This document shows, piece after piece, positions 1 through 8,592 of a stretch of 64,000 bases of DNA. The notes beneath the pieces are model-generated. The model saw nothing but the letters and a program-made list of their open reading frames with translations. It did not search any database and was not told the origin of the DNA. The stretch is taken from NCBI GenBank assembly GCA_026387935.1, contig JAPLKU010000012.1, positions 1-64,000 of the forward strand, in the 5' to 3' direction. The translations under genes were made by a program, and so were the position numbers. This DNA is from Gemmatimonadota bacterium (lineage in GTDB: Bacteria; Gemmatimonadota; Gemmatimonadetes; Gemmatimonadales; Gemmatimonadaceae). Within the stretch, counting starts at the first letter, position 1, and each line of letters starts with the position of its first letter.

Positions 1-15
1 CCCCCCCCCCCCCCC
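1..15. repeat. Homopolymer run of 15 C at the window edge
   Basis: Fifteen consecutive C open the window, 21 bases before the ATG of the SusC-like gene. The run may continue to the left. It could be a real slippage-prone tract in the leader of the receptor gene or an assembly or contig-end artefact; the sequence alone cannot decide. Confidence 0.6.
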
Positions 16-36
16 ACCGCACTGAGGGAGAAGTCC

Positions 37-3000
37 ATGATTTCCAAGCTCCACAGCTCGCTCGCACGGGCTCTGGTCAGCGTTGGCGTGCTGCTGCTGG
101 TCGCAGGAGCCCCGCTCTTCGCCCAGGGCGCCGTTACCGGCCGGGTCGTCTCCGCGGAGGGCAAGCTGCCTCTGGGTGACGTACAAATCCTCGTTGAAGG
201 GACCTCGATTGTCGCCGTCACCAACGCCGATGGCCGGTTCACCCTCCGGAATATTCCGGTCGGTCCGCGCGAACTCCGCGCCTTCCGCGTCGGCTACACG
301 CCGCAGAAGAAGAAGGTCGACATCGGCAGTGGCCAGACGGCCTCGATGGATTTCGACATGATCGCGGCCATCGTGAAGCTCCAGGAGGTCGTCACGACGG
401 CCACCGGCGAGCAGCGTCGCGTTGAGCTGGGCCACACGGTGGCCACAGTTGACGTGGCCAAGAAGATGGGCGAGGCGCCGATCAAGAACTTCGGTGACCT
501 GCTCGTCGCCAAGGCCCCGGGCGTGCAGGTGCTCCCGGCCAACATGACGGGTGGTGGCAGCCGCGTCCGCATTCGCGGCACGAGTTCCATCTCCCTCTCC
601 AACGATCCGATCTACATCATCGACGGCATCCGCATGACGAGCACGTCGGCGGGCGGCATTGGCGTGGGTGGCACCGCCCCGAGCCGCGTGAACGACATCA
701 ACCCCAGCGAAATCGAGAACATCGAAATCGTGAAGGGTCCGTCGGCCGCATCGCTGTACGGCACGGACGCTGCCAACGGCGTCATCGTGATCACCACCAA
801 GCGTGGTCGCGCCGGCCGGACGAACTGGAATACGTTCGCCGAGCATGGCCAGATCTCGGACCCGAATACGTACCCGGGCATGTACGCCCTGCTCGGCAAG
901 ACGCCGGGCACGACGACGCAGCGCCGTTGCTTCCTCCGCGAAGTCGCGGCGGGCACCTGCACGGTGGACAGCGCCACGTCGGTAAATGTCTACAAGCGTC
1001 AGGACCTGACGCCCATCAAGCTGGGCGCGCGTGACCAATACGGCGTCCAGGTGAATGGCGGCACGGAAGCGACGCGCTACTTCATGTCGATGGATCTGCA
1101 GAAGGAAACGGGACCGTTCGGACTCCCGGCCTTCAACAAGACGCGCTTCGATTCAATGAAGATCATGATCACGGACAACATGCGCCGTCCGAGCCAGCTG
1201 GAGCAGGGCTCGTTCCGCACGAACGTGAATGCGTCGCTCTCGCAGAACCTCGACATCGGCGTCACGAGCGCGTTCACGCGGCTCGAGCAGCGCCTGCCGC
1301 AGGTGGACAACAACGTCAATAGCTTCTGGTACAACGGCATGGTCGGCCCGGGCTTCACGGGCGCTGGTCCGGGGTACACCGGCACCGGTTCGCTTGGCCA
1401 GCCGCTGATGGGCTATGCCAGCTTTACGCCCGGTGAAATCTTCCAGCGTTTGGCCACGCAGGGCATCCAGCGGATGATTCTTGGTACGAACATCAACTGG
1501 CGTCCTCTCAACTGGCTCGCGGCCCGTGCCGACCTCGGCATGGACCTCACGGACCGCACCGACTATGGCTTGCAGCGCTTCGCTGAAGGCCCGGACTTCG
1601 GTACGCAACGTCAGGGCACGGTCACGGATTCGCGCGGCAACACACGTAACCTGTCGGCCAACCTCAACAGCACCATGACGTGGGTGCCGCGCCCGTGGCT
1701 GAACTCGAAGCTCACGATTGGCACGCAGTACGTGAACTTCAACAACTACACGAACAGCGCCGGCGGCGCGATTCTCCCGCCGGGCGCACAGAACGCCGGC
1801 CAGGCGACGACGCCAAACGTCTCGCAGGGCACGACGCTCTCCAACACCCTCGGCCTCTTTGCCGAAGAAGCCGTAGCGCTGTACGACCGGCTCTGGCTGA
1901 CGGCCGGTATTCGCACGGACCAGAACAGCGCCTTCGGCGCCAACTTTTCTCGCGTCTACTACCCGAAAGTTTCGGCGTCATGGATGATGTCGGACGAAGA
2001 GTGGTTCCCAAAAAAGATTCCGCTTCTCAGCACGTTCCGTCTCCGCTCGGCATATGGTTTCGCAGGCCAGCAGCCTGGCGCCAACGACGCGCTCCGGACG
2101 TTCGCGACGACGGCCACAAGCATTGGCGGGACGGATATCGGCGGTCTGCTCTCGAGCGCACTCGGCAATGCCGACATCAAGCCCGAGCGCACGCGTGAGT
2201 TCGAAGGTGGTTTCGAGGCCAAGATGTGGGACAACCGTATCAACTTCGACTTCACCTATTACAACAAGAAGAACACGGACCAGCTGTTCAGCCTCCCGAT
2301 TGCCGGCTCAGCTGGCACGGCCGCGACGACGATCCTGATGAACCTGGGCGCCACGCAGAACACCGGCGTGGAATTCCTGGTCAACGCCCAGATTCTCGAT
2401 TCGCGCAACTTCGGCTGGGACCTCACGGTTTCCGCATCGAAGAACGCGAACAAGCTCATCACGCTCGGCAAGAAGCCAAATGGCGACACGATTCCGTCCA
2501 TCGGCGTGAACACGACGGTGCAGCAGCGCAACGGTCTCCCGATCTACAGCTACTGGTCGCGACCGTACAGCTATACCGATCCGAACAAGGATGGGCTCCT
2601 GACGTCGACGGATATCATTGTAGACACGACCTGGAAGCCGAAGGGCTATTCGCAGCCGCGTGATGAAATCTCGATCACGAACGGCGTCGAACTCTTCGGT
2701 CGACGCCTGCGCCTCACGGCACTTGCCGACTACAAGGGCGGATCGGTGCTCTTCAACAATGAAGAAGGGTTCCTTTGCCAGCAGTCCACGTCCTGCCCGT
2801 ACACGTCGAGCCTGAATCCGTCCGTGGCGAACCAGGCTCGCGCGTTGGCCTATCGCGATCAGGGTACGCTCAATACGGCGTGGGGATTCATGGAGCCGCT
2901 GCAGTTCTGGCGTCTGCGTGAAATCTCGGCGGTATACACGATTCCCGATCGCTTCGCGCAACGCTGGTTCCACGCAGCGAGCGCGAACGTCAACATGGCC

Positions 3001-3138
3001 GTGCGCAACATCAAGGTCTGGACGGCGTACTCAGGCGTGGATCCGGAAGCGAACTACGGGCAGGGCGATACGCAGCAGACGCTGCTCACCGCCGGACCTC
3101 CGCGGTACGTGAACTTCCGTCTCAACCTCCGTTACTAA
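37..3138 (+). CDS. SusC/RagA-type TonB-linked outer membrane protein
   Basis: A 1033-residue outer-membrane transporter of the SusC/RagA type, which takes up bulky substrates using TonB energy together with a SusD-like lid lipoprotein. Visible parts are a signal peptide (about 1-30, ending near LFAQG), a carboxypeptidase-regulatory-like beta domain (about 31-115, starting AVTGRVVSAEGKLPLGDVQI), a plug (about 140-255) with RIRGTSS, IYIIDGIR and the hallmark VKGPSAASLYGTDAANGVI, and then a long barrel ending in the aromatic-terminated YVNFRLNLRY. Length is normal for the family. The ATG is preceded by AGGGAG at a spacing of about 6 nt. The SusD-like partner starts 22 bases downstream, so the two are probably co-transcribed. 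The substrate cannot be deduced. Confidence 0.93.
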   Translation: MISKLHSSLARALVSVGVLLLVAGAPLFAQGAVTGRVVSAEGKLPLGDVQILVEGTSIVAVTNADGRFTLRNIPVGPRELRAFRVGYTPQKKKVDIGSGQTASMDFDMIAAIVKLQEVVTTATGEQRRVELGHTVATVDVAKKMGEAPIKNFGDLLVAKAPGVQVLPANMTGGGSRVRIRGTSSISLSNDPIYIIDGIRMTSTSAGGIGVGGTAPSRVNDINPSEIENIEIVKGPSAASLYGTDAANGVIVITTKRGRAGRTNWNTFAEHGQISDPNTYPGMYALLGKTPGTTTQRRCFLREVAAGTCTVDSATSVNVYKRQDLTPIKLGARDQYGVQVNGGTEATRYFMSMDLQKETGPFGLPAFNKTRFDSMKIMITDNMRRPSQLEQGSFRTNVNASLSQNLDIGVTSAFTRLEQRLPQVDNNVNSFWYNGMVGPGFTGAGPGYTGTGSLGQPLMGYASFTPGEIFQRLATQGIQRMILGTNINWRPLNWLAARADLGMDLTDRTDYGLQRFAEGPDFGTQRQGTVTDSRGNTRNLSANLNSTMTWVPRPWLNSKLTIGTQYVNFNNYTNSAGGAILPPGAQNAGQATTPNVSQGTTLSNTLGLFAEEAVALYDRLWLTAGIRTDQNSAFGANFSRVYYPKVSASWMMSDEEWFPKKIPLLSTFRLRSAYGFAGQQPGANDALRTFATTATSIGGTDIGGLLSSALGNADIKPERTREFEGGFEAKMWDNRINFDFTYYNKKNTDQLFSLPIAGSAGTAATTILMNLGATQNTGVEFLVNAQILDSRNFGWDLTVSASKNANKLITLGKKPNGDTIPSIGVNTTVQQRNGLPIYSYWSRPYSYTDPNKDGLLTSTDIIVDTTWKPKGYSQPRDEISITNGVELFGRRLRLTALADYKGGSVLFNNEEGFLCQQSTSCPYTSSLNPSVANQARALAYRDQGTLNTAWGFMEPLQFWRLREISAVYTIPDRFAQRWFHAASANVNMAVRNIKVWTAYSGVDPEANYGQGDTQQTLLTAGPPRYVNFRLNLRY

Positions 3139-3160
3139 TCCCTCGACCGAGACCATACCG

Positions 3161-4555
3161 ATGACTATTGCCAGAAATCGCATGGGTCGGGCTTTGACGC
3201 TCACCCTCACCGCGTTCCTGCTCACTGCGATTCCCAGCTGTGAACAGGTTCGTGGTAACCTGCTCGAAGCGATCGATCCCGACCTGATTCTTCCGATTAC
3301 GATCAGCACGCCAGAAGCAGCTGACGCACTTCGTGTCGGACAGATCGCTCGCATCCGTGGTATCACCGCGGGCGGCGAAGGCGTCTGGATGCTCGGCGGT
3401 TTGTTGACCGACGAGTGGAAGTCCAGCGACACCTTCTCGCAGCGCAATGAGACCGACCAGCGTTTCATTCAAGAGTCGAATGGAAACGTGCAGTCGATGT
3501 ACAAGGCGCTGCACCGTCTCCGCACCACCGGACACGAGGCGCTCAATGCGTTGAACAAATACAAGCCGTCGCCCGCGTGGGGCCTCGGCCAGATGTACCT
3601 GGGCATGGGCATGGGCGAGATGATGCTCGCAGAGAACTTCTGCAACGGTATCCCGCTGGGCGATGGATCGAGCGGTGCGCCGGTCTATGGTCCGCCGCTC
3701 TCGAATGCCGCGATTCTTGCCATCGCGTTGGCCCACCTCGACTCAGCGATCAATCTCGCGCTGCCGGCGACGGATGCCAACGCGGTCATTCTTTCCAACA
3801 TCGCCCGCATTCACAAGGCGCGTGTCCAGGTCGACCTTGGACAGTTCAACGCGGCCGCGGCGACGGTGGCTGGTATTCCGACGTCCATGGGCGAAGTGCT
3901 CGTGACGTATTCGCTGACATCAGGCGACAATCAAGTTTGGTCGCTCAACACCAGCGCAAAACGCTGGACAGTGGGCGACAGCGTGGACGCAGCGGGGCGC
4001 ATTGCCAATGCGATTCCGTTCGCTTCCATGAACGACACCCGCGTTCGCGTGACGGGCTCCACGCTCGGCACGTCGTCGCTGGGTCGCGGATTTGACGCCA
4101 CCACGAACCTCGTGGCGCAGAGCTTCTACGGCCGCAGCGACGGCGCCTACCTTGCGACCGGCATTGATGCCCGCCTCATCGAGGCCGAAGCCCGCCTGCA
4201 GGCGCAGGACATTCCGGGGATGATGACCATCCTCAATGCGCTGCGCACCGCAGTGCAGAAGCTGGCACCGAACTACAGCACGGTCACGATGACGGCGCTT
4301 GCCAACCCGGCTACCCAGTCGGACGCGGTGAACCTGTTCTTCCGCGAAAAGGCGCTCTGGCAGTTCAGCCGCGGTTTCCGGGTGAACGACCTTCGCCGAA
4401 TGATCCGTCAGTACGGTCGCACGCAGGACCAGGTGTTCCCGACGGGCATCTTCTTCAAGTCGGGAACGCCGTACGGGGTGGACGTGAACTTCCCCGTGAC
4501 GACGGACGAGTACAACAACCCGGAGTTCAAGGGTTGCACGGATCGTAAGGCCTAG
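3161..4555 (+). CDS. SusD/RagB-like outer membrane lipoprotein
   Basis: A 464-residue lipoprotein that follows the SusC-like gene after 22 bases. The N-terminus is a lipoprotein signal: basic start, hydrophobic LTLTAFLLTA, then a lipobox-like AIPSC with the candidate lipidated cysteine. The rest is mainly helical with TPR-like stretches, and the C-terminal part carries the SusD-style pattern of a FFREKALWQFSRGFRVNDLRR segment (written here as key residues FREKA and RVNDLRR) near residue 390. In this family the protein caps the SusC barrel and binds the nutrient at the cell surface. It is shorter than classic Bacteroides SusD (about 550 residues), as seen in RagB-like branches. A strong terminator follows 20 bases after the stop. 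Confidence 0.85.
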   Translation: MTIARNRMGRALTLTLTAFLLTAIPSCEQVRGNLLEAIDPDLILPITISTPEAADALRVGQIARIRGITAGGEGVWMLGGLLTDEWKSSDTFSQRNETDQRFIQESNGNVQSMYKALHRLRTTGHEALNALNKYKPSPAWGLGQMYLGMGMGEMMLAENFCNGIPLGDGSSGAPVYGPPLSNAAILAIALAHLDSAINLALPATDANAVILSNIARIHKARVQVDLGQFNAAAATVAGIPTSMGEVLVTYSLTSGDNQVWSLNTSAKRWTVGDSVDAAGRIANAIPFASMNDTRVRVTGSTLGTSSLGRGFDATTNLVAQSFYGRSDGAYLATGIDARLIEAEARLQAQDIPGMMTILNALRTAVQKLAPNYSTVTMTALANPATQSDAVNLFFREKALWQFSRGFRVNDLRRMIRQYGRTQDQVFPTGIFFKSGTPYGVDVNFPVTTDEYNNPEFKGCTDRKA

Positions 4556-4574
4556 ATCCGGTTTGGTTTGAGAG

Positions 4575-4615
4575 CAGAGCGGCGGTCCGAAGTTCGGGCC
4601 GCCGCTCTGTCTTTT
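4575..4615 (+). terminator. Rho-independent terminator after susC/susD
   Basis: A 17-bp stem (left arm from 4575, right arm ending 4609) with one G-T wobble is followed by TCTTTT. It closes the SusC/SusD unit and faces the convergent nitronate monooxygenase gene. Confidence 0.88.
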
Positions 4616-4632
4616 AAGCTGGGGTCTCGGCG

Positions 4633-5664
4633 CTATCGAAGCGCGGCGGTCCACGCCGCACCGTACTCCCGCACGATGTCACCCGCGGGCCGGATGTCGA
4701 AAATACCGGCCACTGACTTTCCCGCCTGCCAATATTCCGCTGCCTTTTCGTCGTGCAGGCTTGCCTTGAGCGCCATGCCGCCGCGCAGGGCGTAGATCAT
4801 GCGCATCCAGTGCTTGGTCTTGCGGCCACGCAGCATCCAGCGCGCAAACGGCCCTGCGCGCGTGCCCGTGCGCTTGATCCAGGCATTGTTGATCACCGCG
4901 ACGGGGACGCCGGTAAGCCGCTCGGTGAGGACGATATCGTCTTCGTCCGCATCCAGGATCGCCTGTTTGTAGGCCTGGCTCGTTTTGCACTCCGTGGTCG
5001 CAATGAAGCGCGTGCCGAGCTGCACGGCGGCGTAGCCGAGTTTCATTAGATGTACGTACTCGGCCGCCGTTCCCACGCCGCCAGCGGCGACTACCGGCTT
5101 CCCGAGCGGCGCGAGTGATTCGATCAGCTGCTCAGGGGTCTGCGGCCCGGCGTGGCCGCCAGCGCGACTGTTCACCGCGATCAGGCCGTCCACGCCACTG
5201 TCGATGGCCTTGCCGGCCCATTTGGCGTCCACCACGTCATGATAGACCGCGCCGCCCACAGAGTGCACGCGGTCCACCACCCAGCGCGGCTTGCCGAGTG
5301 AGGTGACGAAGAACCGGACGCCCTCTTCGAGGGCGATGTCCACCCAGCGGATCATCCGCTCGTGATACGATTGCGACGACTGCTCGATGAGTGCGTTGAA
5401 TCCGATCGGCTTGTTGGTGAGCTGCTTGATGTAGCGCAGGCCGGCGCGATACTCGTGGCCATGCACATAGGTAAGCGAGACCGGCTGTACGACTCCGATT
5501 CCGCCGGCCTCAGACACCGCGGCCACGAGTTCGGGGTTGCTACAGGGGTACATCGCGCCGCCGATGATTGGATACTTGATACCGAGCGTCTTGCAGAAGG
5601 ACAACGGCGAGTTGACGGTTGACGGTTGACGGTCAACGGCCAACGGTGTGTGCGGATCGGTCAT
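4633..5664 (-). CDS. Nitronate monooxygenase-like FMN enzyme (2-nitropropane dioxygenase family)
   Basis: A 343-residue TIM-barrel flavoprotein of the NMO/FabK-like family. It starts with the core KYPIIGGAMYPCSNPELVAAVSEAGGIG and contains the FMN-phosphate motif region AAGGVGTA and NSRAGGHAGPQ, whose histidine is at the catalytic position of nitronate monooxygenases. The family oxidises nitronates or, in relatives, reduces enoyl-ACP; the exact substrate is not deducible. The ATG overlaps the stop of the upstream DUF4442 gene (ATGA), so the two are translationally coupled. The region coding residues about 7-18 is made of five 7-bp repeats, so the first 20 or so residues are unusual. A TTG just before the conserved core (residue 21) could be an alternative start. 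Confidence 0.8.
   Translation of the reverse strand: MTDPHTPLAVDRQPSTVNSPLSFCKTLGIKYPIIGGAMYPCSNPELVAAVSEAGGIGVVQPVSLTYVHGHEYRAGLRYIKQLTNKPIGFNALIEQSSQSYHERMIRWVDIALEEGVRFFVTSLGKPRWVVDRVHSVGGAVYHDVVDAKWAGKAIDSGVDGLIAVNSRAGGHAGPQTPEQLIESLAPLGKPVVAAGGVGTAAEYVHLMKLGYAAVQLGTRFIATTECKTSQAYKQAILDADEDDIVLTERLTGVPVAVINNAWIKRTGTRAGPFARWMLRGRKTKHWMRMIYALRGGMALKASLHDEKAAEYWQAGKSVAGIFDIRPAGDIVREYGAAWTAALR
5612..5646. repeat. Tandem heptanucleotide array (5 units) inside the nitronate monooxygenase gene
   Basis: Five consecutive 7-bp units on the plus strand: TTGACGG three times, then TCAACGG and CCAACGG. Read on the coding strand they are CCGTTGG, CCGTTGA and three CCGTCAA. The array lies in codons just after the start of the minus-strand gene; gain or loss of one unit would shift the reading frame. 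Confidence 0.9.
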
Positions 5665-6140
5665 TTGTTCGGACCCAGGCGCCAGGTGACGACGGCTTTC
5701 GCAACCACATCGCCGGCTTCGTCGCGCACCTCGGCCACGAAATCGTGCTCGGCTTCCACGGAGAGGTCTGGCAGGGCAGTCTTCGCCTCGGCGGTGATCA
5801 CGCCACGGGCCTTCTTGAAGTACTCGAGTCGCATCTTGGTGACGATGCCGCGGTAGCCGGCCGGGAGCGCGGTGCTCATGGCTGCGCCGCTTGCGAACTC
5901 GGCGACGTTGGCGATGGCAATGGCGTGAATGGAGCCGATGTGCTGTTCGAGGCGACGGCGCTGTTTGATGGAAATGCGCGCGTGCCCGGGTTCGAGCGAT
6001 TCCACGCGCGGCCAGACGGAACCCGTGTAGGGAATCATCCAGCGCACGAGGCAGGCGAAGAAGAATCGTCCGCCCGGCAATGGCTCGAGCGTTCGCCAGG
6101 CGCGGAGGAGTCGTTCGCCGGCGGAGGGTTTTGGAGCCAT
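5661..6140 (-). CDS. DUF4442-type hotdog-fold (thioesterase-like) protein
   Basis: A 159-residue protein matching the DUF4442 branch of the hotdog thioesterase superfamily: an N-terminal helix with PYTGSVWPRVESLEPGHARI, then HIGSIHAIAIANVAEFASG, which resembles the N-H-x-x-A-x-x-AE pattern of the family, and paired beta strands at the end. Members are presumed acyl-CoA or acyl-ACP thioesterases, but the activity of this branch is mostly unproven. The chosen ATG gives the usual length; a longer reading frame upstream has no support. A TACTTT hexamer ends 5 nt before the ATG, suggesting a leaderless start. The stop overlaps the next gene by ATGA. Confidence 0.75.
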   Translation of the reverse strand: MAPKPSAGERLLRAWRTLEPLPGGRFFFACLVRWMIPYTGSVWPRVESLEPGHARISIKQRRRLEQHIGSIHAIAIANVAEFASGAAMSTALPAGYRGIVTKMRLEYFKKARGVITAEAKTALPDLSVEAEHDFVAEVRDEAGDVVAKAVVTWRLGPNK

Positions 6141-6145
6141 GCCCA

Positions 6146-6151
6146 AAAGTA
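6146..6151 (-). promoter_or_regulatory. -10 element abutting the DUF4442 start codon
   Basis: TACTTT on the minus strand ends 5 nt before the ATG at 6140, and no Shine-Dalgarno is visible. This fits a leaderless transcript for the DUF4442/nitronate monooxygenase pair. Confidence 0.5.
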
Positions 6152-6168
6152 CAACTGCTACAGCGGAA

Positions 6169-6187
6169 CCGCGGAGACTCGCGGAGA
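6169..6187. repeat. CCGCGGAGA-type intergenic repeat, copy 1
   Basis: CCGCGGAGACTCGCGGAGA, itself two 10-bp near-repeats. A second copy with one mismatch, in inverted orientation, lies at 42244-42262. Here it sits in the divergent gap between the DUF4442 gene and oligopeptidase B. Confidence 0.65.
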
Positions 6188-6228
6188 CGACAACGGCAAC
6201 CACTGGGGGAACTACCGCGCGCCGAAGC

Positions 6229-6234
6229 TAAATT
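6229..6234 (+). promoter_or_regulatory. -10 element abutting the oligopeptidase B start
   Basis: TAAATT lies 7 nt before the ATG at 6242. No Shine-Dalgarno is visible, so leaderless transcription is likely. Confidence 0.5.
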
Positions 6235-6241
6235 GGGTGGC

Positions 6242-8284
6242 ATGACAGATCTGAAACCGCCGGTTGCAAAGCGAGTCCCGACGACGACCGTCCTCCACGG
6301 GGAGGTGCGCGCCGACGACTACGCCTGGCTGCGCGACAAGACCAATCCCGAGGTGATCGCCTACCTCGAGGCGGAGAACGCGTATACCACGGCGGTGATG
6401 GCGCCCACGGAGCCGCTGCAAAAGCAGCTCTACGACGAAATACTCGGCCGCATCAAAGAAGACGATTCGCGCCCGCCGGTGAAGCGTGGCGACTGGCACT
6501 ATTACGCGCGCACCGAGCAGGGGAAGGCGTACCCGATCTACTGTCGCAAGCATCTGACGCTTGATGCGCACGAAGAAATCTTCTTCGACCAGAACGAGGC
6601 GGCCAAGGGACTCGAGTTCTACCAACTCGGCGGATTCGAGGTGAGTCCCGATCACCGGCACCTCGCGCTGCTCGTGGACACGTCGGGCTATGAGGAGTTC
6701 ACGCTCCGCGTGCTGGACCTGACGACGCGCGAGTGGCTCCCCGATGCCATCGAGAAACTCGGCTTCGGGCTCGCCTGGGCGAGTGACAATGCCACGGTGT
6801 TCTATATCACCAGCGATGCGGCCAAGCGCGGCAATCAGGTGTGGCGCCACCGGTTACGCACGGAACGCTCGGCCGATGCATCGGTGTACCTCGACGACGA
6901 CGTGCTCTACAACGTGGGTGTTGGGCGGTCACGGAATGGGGGGTGGATTCATCTGGTGAGTGGCAGTTTCTCGAGCGGTGAAACGTGGCTGCTCAATGCG
7001 CACAACCCCGAGAGCGCACCGGTGCTCGTACGAAAGCGCGAGAGGGACGTCGAGTACGACGTCACGCCCGGTAACGACTGGCTGTACCTGCTCACGAACC
7101 TGGACGGCGCAAAGAACTTCAAGGTGATGCGGGCGCCCCTCGCGACGCCCGGCGAGTGGAGTGAATGGCTGCCACATCGTGCTGACGTATTTGTCGAGGG
7201 CGTGGATGTGTTCGCGAACCACCTCGTGGTGCTGGAACGGCATGGCGGATTGAGGAAAGTCCGCGTGATGATGCTGGCATCCGGGGATGACCACTATGTG
7301 GAGTTCCCCGAGGCGGCGTATGGCGTCAACCTCGGCTCCAACCCCGAGTTCGATACCGCGCTGCTGCGGTTCACCTATTCATCGTTGGTGACGCCGGACT
7401 CCGTCTACGACTACGACGTGCGCACGCGCGAGCGTGTGCTGCTCAAGCGCGACGAAGTGCTCGGCGGGTACGATCCCTCGCTGTACGCCGTGGAGCGGCT
7501 CATGGCGCCGGCGCGCGATGGTGTGATGGTGCCGCTCTCGCTCGTGTACAAGAAGCCGCTGGTGCGCGACGCCAAGCGGCCGCTGTTGCTGTATGCGTAC
7601 GGCTCGTACGGCTACACCATGGAACCGACGTTCAGCTCCATGCGGCTGTCGCTGCTCGACCGCGGCTTCGTGTACGCCATTGCGCACATCCGGGGCGGAC
7701 AGGAGATGGGGCGCGGCTGGTATGACGACGGCAAGATGATGAAGAAGCTGAACACCTTCTACGACTTCATCGACTGCGCCGAGTATCTGGTGCGCGAGCA
7801 GTACACCGCGTCTGACCGGCTGGTGGCGCACGGTGGGAGCGCGGGTGGCCTCCTGATGGGCGCCATTGCCAATCTGCGCCCGGACCTTTGGCGCGCCGTA
7901 GTGGCGGACGTGCCGTTTGTGGATGTGATCAACACGATGCTCGATGAATCCATTCCGCTCACGGCGCAGGAATGGGAGCAATGGGGAAACCCGAAAACCC
8001 AAGAACACTATGCGTATATGCGGAGGTACTCGCCCTACGACAACGTGGAGGCCAAGGTCTATCCGCGAATGCTCGTTACGAGTGGCATTAATGATCCGCG
8101 AGTGGCGTTCTGGGAACCGGTGAAGTGGATCGCCAAGCTCCGGACACTCAAGACCGATGACAACACCCTGCTGCTCAAGATGGAGATGGGCTCCGGGCAT
8201 GGTGGCGCGTCGGGGCGTTACGAACGCATCAAGGAGCAGGCGTTCCGGTATGCGTTTATGGTGAGGCAGGGCGGGGCAGCGTAG
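6242..8284 (+). CDS. ptrB: Oligopeptidase B (S9A prolyl oligopeptidase family)
   Basis: A 680-residue serine peptidase, close to the usual 680-690 of oligopeptidase B, which cleaves small peptides after Arg or Lys in the cytoplasm. The N-terminal two thirds form the propeller that limits substrate size, starting RADDYAWLRDKTNPEVIAYL. The C-terminal alpha/beta-hydrolase domain has the nucleophile in AHGGSAGGLLMGAIANLRP, the aspartate in GINDPRV and the histidine in MGSGHGGASGRY. No signal peptide is present. The ATG at 6242 is favoured over longer in-frame starts because it gives the family length and lies right behind a -10 hexamer. A GC-rich hairpin follows 20 bases after the stop. Confidence 0.92.
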   Translation: MTDLKPPVAKRVPTTTVLHGEVRADDYAWLRDKTNPEVIAYLEAENAYTTAVMAPTEPLQKQLYDEILGRIKEDDSRPPVKRGDWHYYARTEQGKAYPIYCRKHLTLDAHEEIFFDQNEAAKGLEFYQLGGFEVSPDHRHLALLVDTSGYEEFTLRVLDLTTREWLPDAIEKLGFGLAWASDNATVFYITSDAAKRGNQVWRHRLRTERSADASVYLDDDVLYNVGVGRSRNGGWIHLVSGSFSSGETWLLNAHNPESAPVLVRKRERDVEYDVTPGNDWLYLLTNLDGAKNFKVMRAPLATPGEWSEWLPHRADVFVEGVDVFANHLVVLERHGGLRKVRVMMLASGDDHYVEFPEAAYGVNLGSNPEFDTALLRFTYSSLVTPDSVYDYDVRTRERVLLKRDEVLGGYDPSLYAVERLMAPARDGVMVPLSLVYKKPLVRDAKRPLLLYAYGSYGYTMEPTFSSMRLSLLDRGFVYAIAHIRGGQEMGRGWYDDGKMMKKLNTFYDFIDCAEYLVREQYTASDRLVAHGGSAGGLLMGAIANLRPDLWRAVVADVPFVDVINTMLDESIPLTAQEWEQWGNPKTQEHYAYMRRYSPYDNVEAKVYPRMLVTSGINDPRVAFWEPVKWIAKLRTLKTDDNTLLLKMEMGSGHGGASGRYERIKEQAFRYAFMVRQGGAA

Positions 8285-8303
8285 CAGCGCCCTGAAACAA
8301 AAA

Positions 8304-8326
8304 CGGCCCCGGCAGACCGCCGGGGC
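8304..8326 (+). terminator. Hairpin terminator after ptrB, apparently cut short
   Basis: Perfect arms GCCCCGGC and GCCGGGGC with loop AGACC. An A-rich stretch precedes it (AAACAAAAACG), but the expected downstream T-run is replaced by GTTCTAC, the first bases of transposase-like sequence. It looks like a bidirectional terminator whose right flank was lost. Confidence 0.6.
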
Positions 8327-8327
8327 G

Positions 8328-8522
8328 TTCTACCGCGGCGTGCAGCTCGATTTCACCCGGCCGTGGAAACCCACGGATAACTCCCATATCGAATCGTTTA
8401 ACGGGCGCTTTCGCGACGAGTGCTTGAACGTGCACCAGTTCCTGTCGATCGGCCACCTGACCCCGAACGAATTCACGATCCACGGCCAGGTCCACGGACC
8501 CAAGCCAGTGGGCTCACTCTAG
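8328..8522 (+). pseudogene. IS3-type transposase remnant (rve domain C-terminus)
   Basis: About 64 codons read FYRGVQLDFTRPWKPTDNSH and then IESFNGRFRDECLN, a signature of the C-terminal integrase core of IS3-family OrfB transposases (normally RPGKPTDNAFIESFNGRFRDECLN). The usual stretch after the helix (WR-DYNEVRPHSSL) is missing: the frame jumps from HQFLSIG directly to HLTPNEF, consistent with an internal deletion of some 20-25 codons. The rest of the element, including any terminal repeats, is absent. It lies directly against the ptrB terminator and upstream of glnS, and is surely non-functional. Confidence 0.82.
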
Positions 8523-8580
8523 CGCGAAGTGTCTCCTTTCGGGACCAACGTCAAAGGTCCTCGGGGCGCTGTCGTTAAGC

Positions 8581-8586
8581 CATATT
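8581..8586 (+). promoter_or_regulatory. -10 element abutting the glnS start
   Basis: CATATT is followed by 6 nt (TCAGGG) and the ATG at 8593. The transcript is probably leaderless or nearly so. Confidence 0.45.
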
Positions 8587-8592
8587 TCAGGG

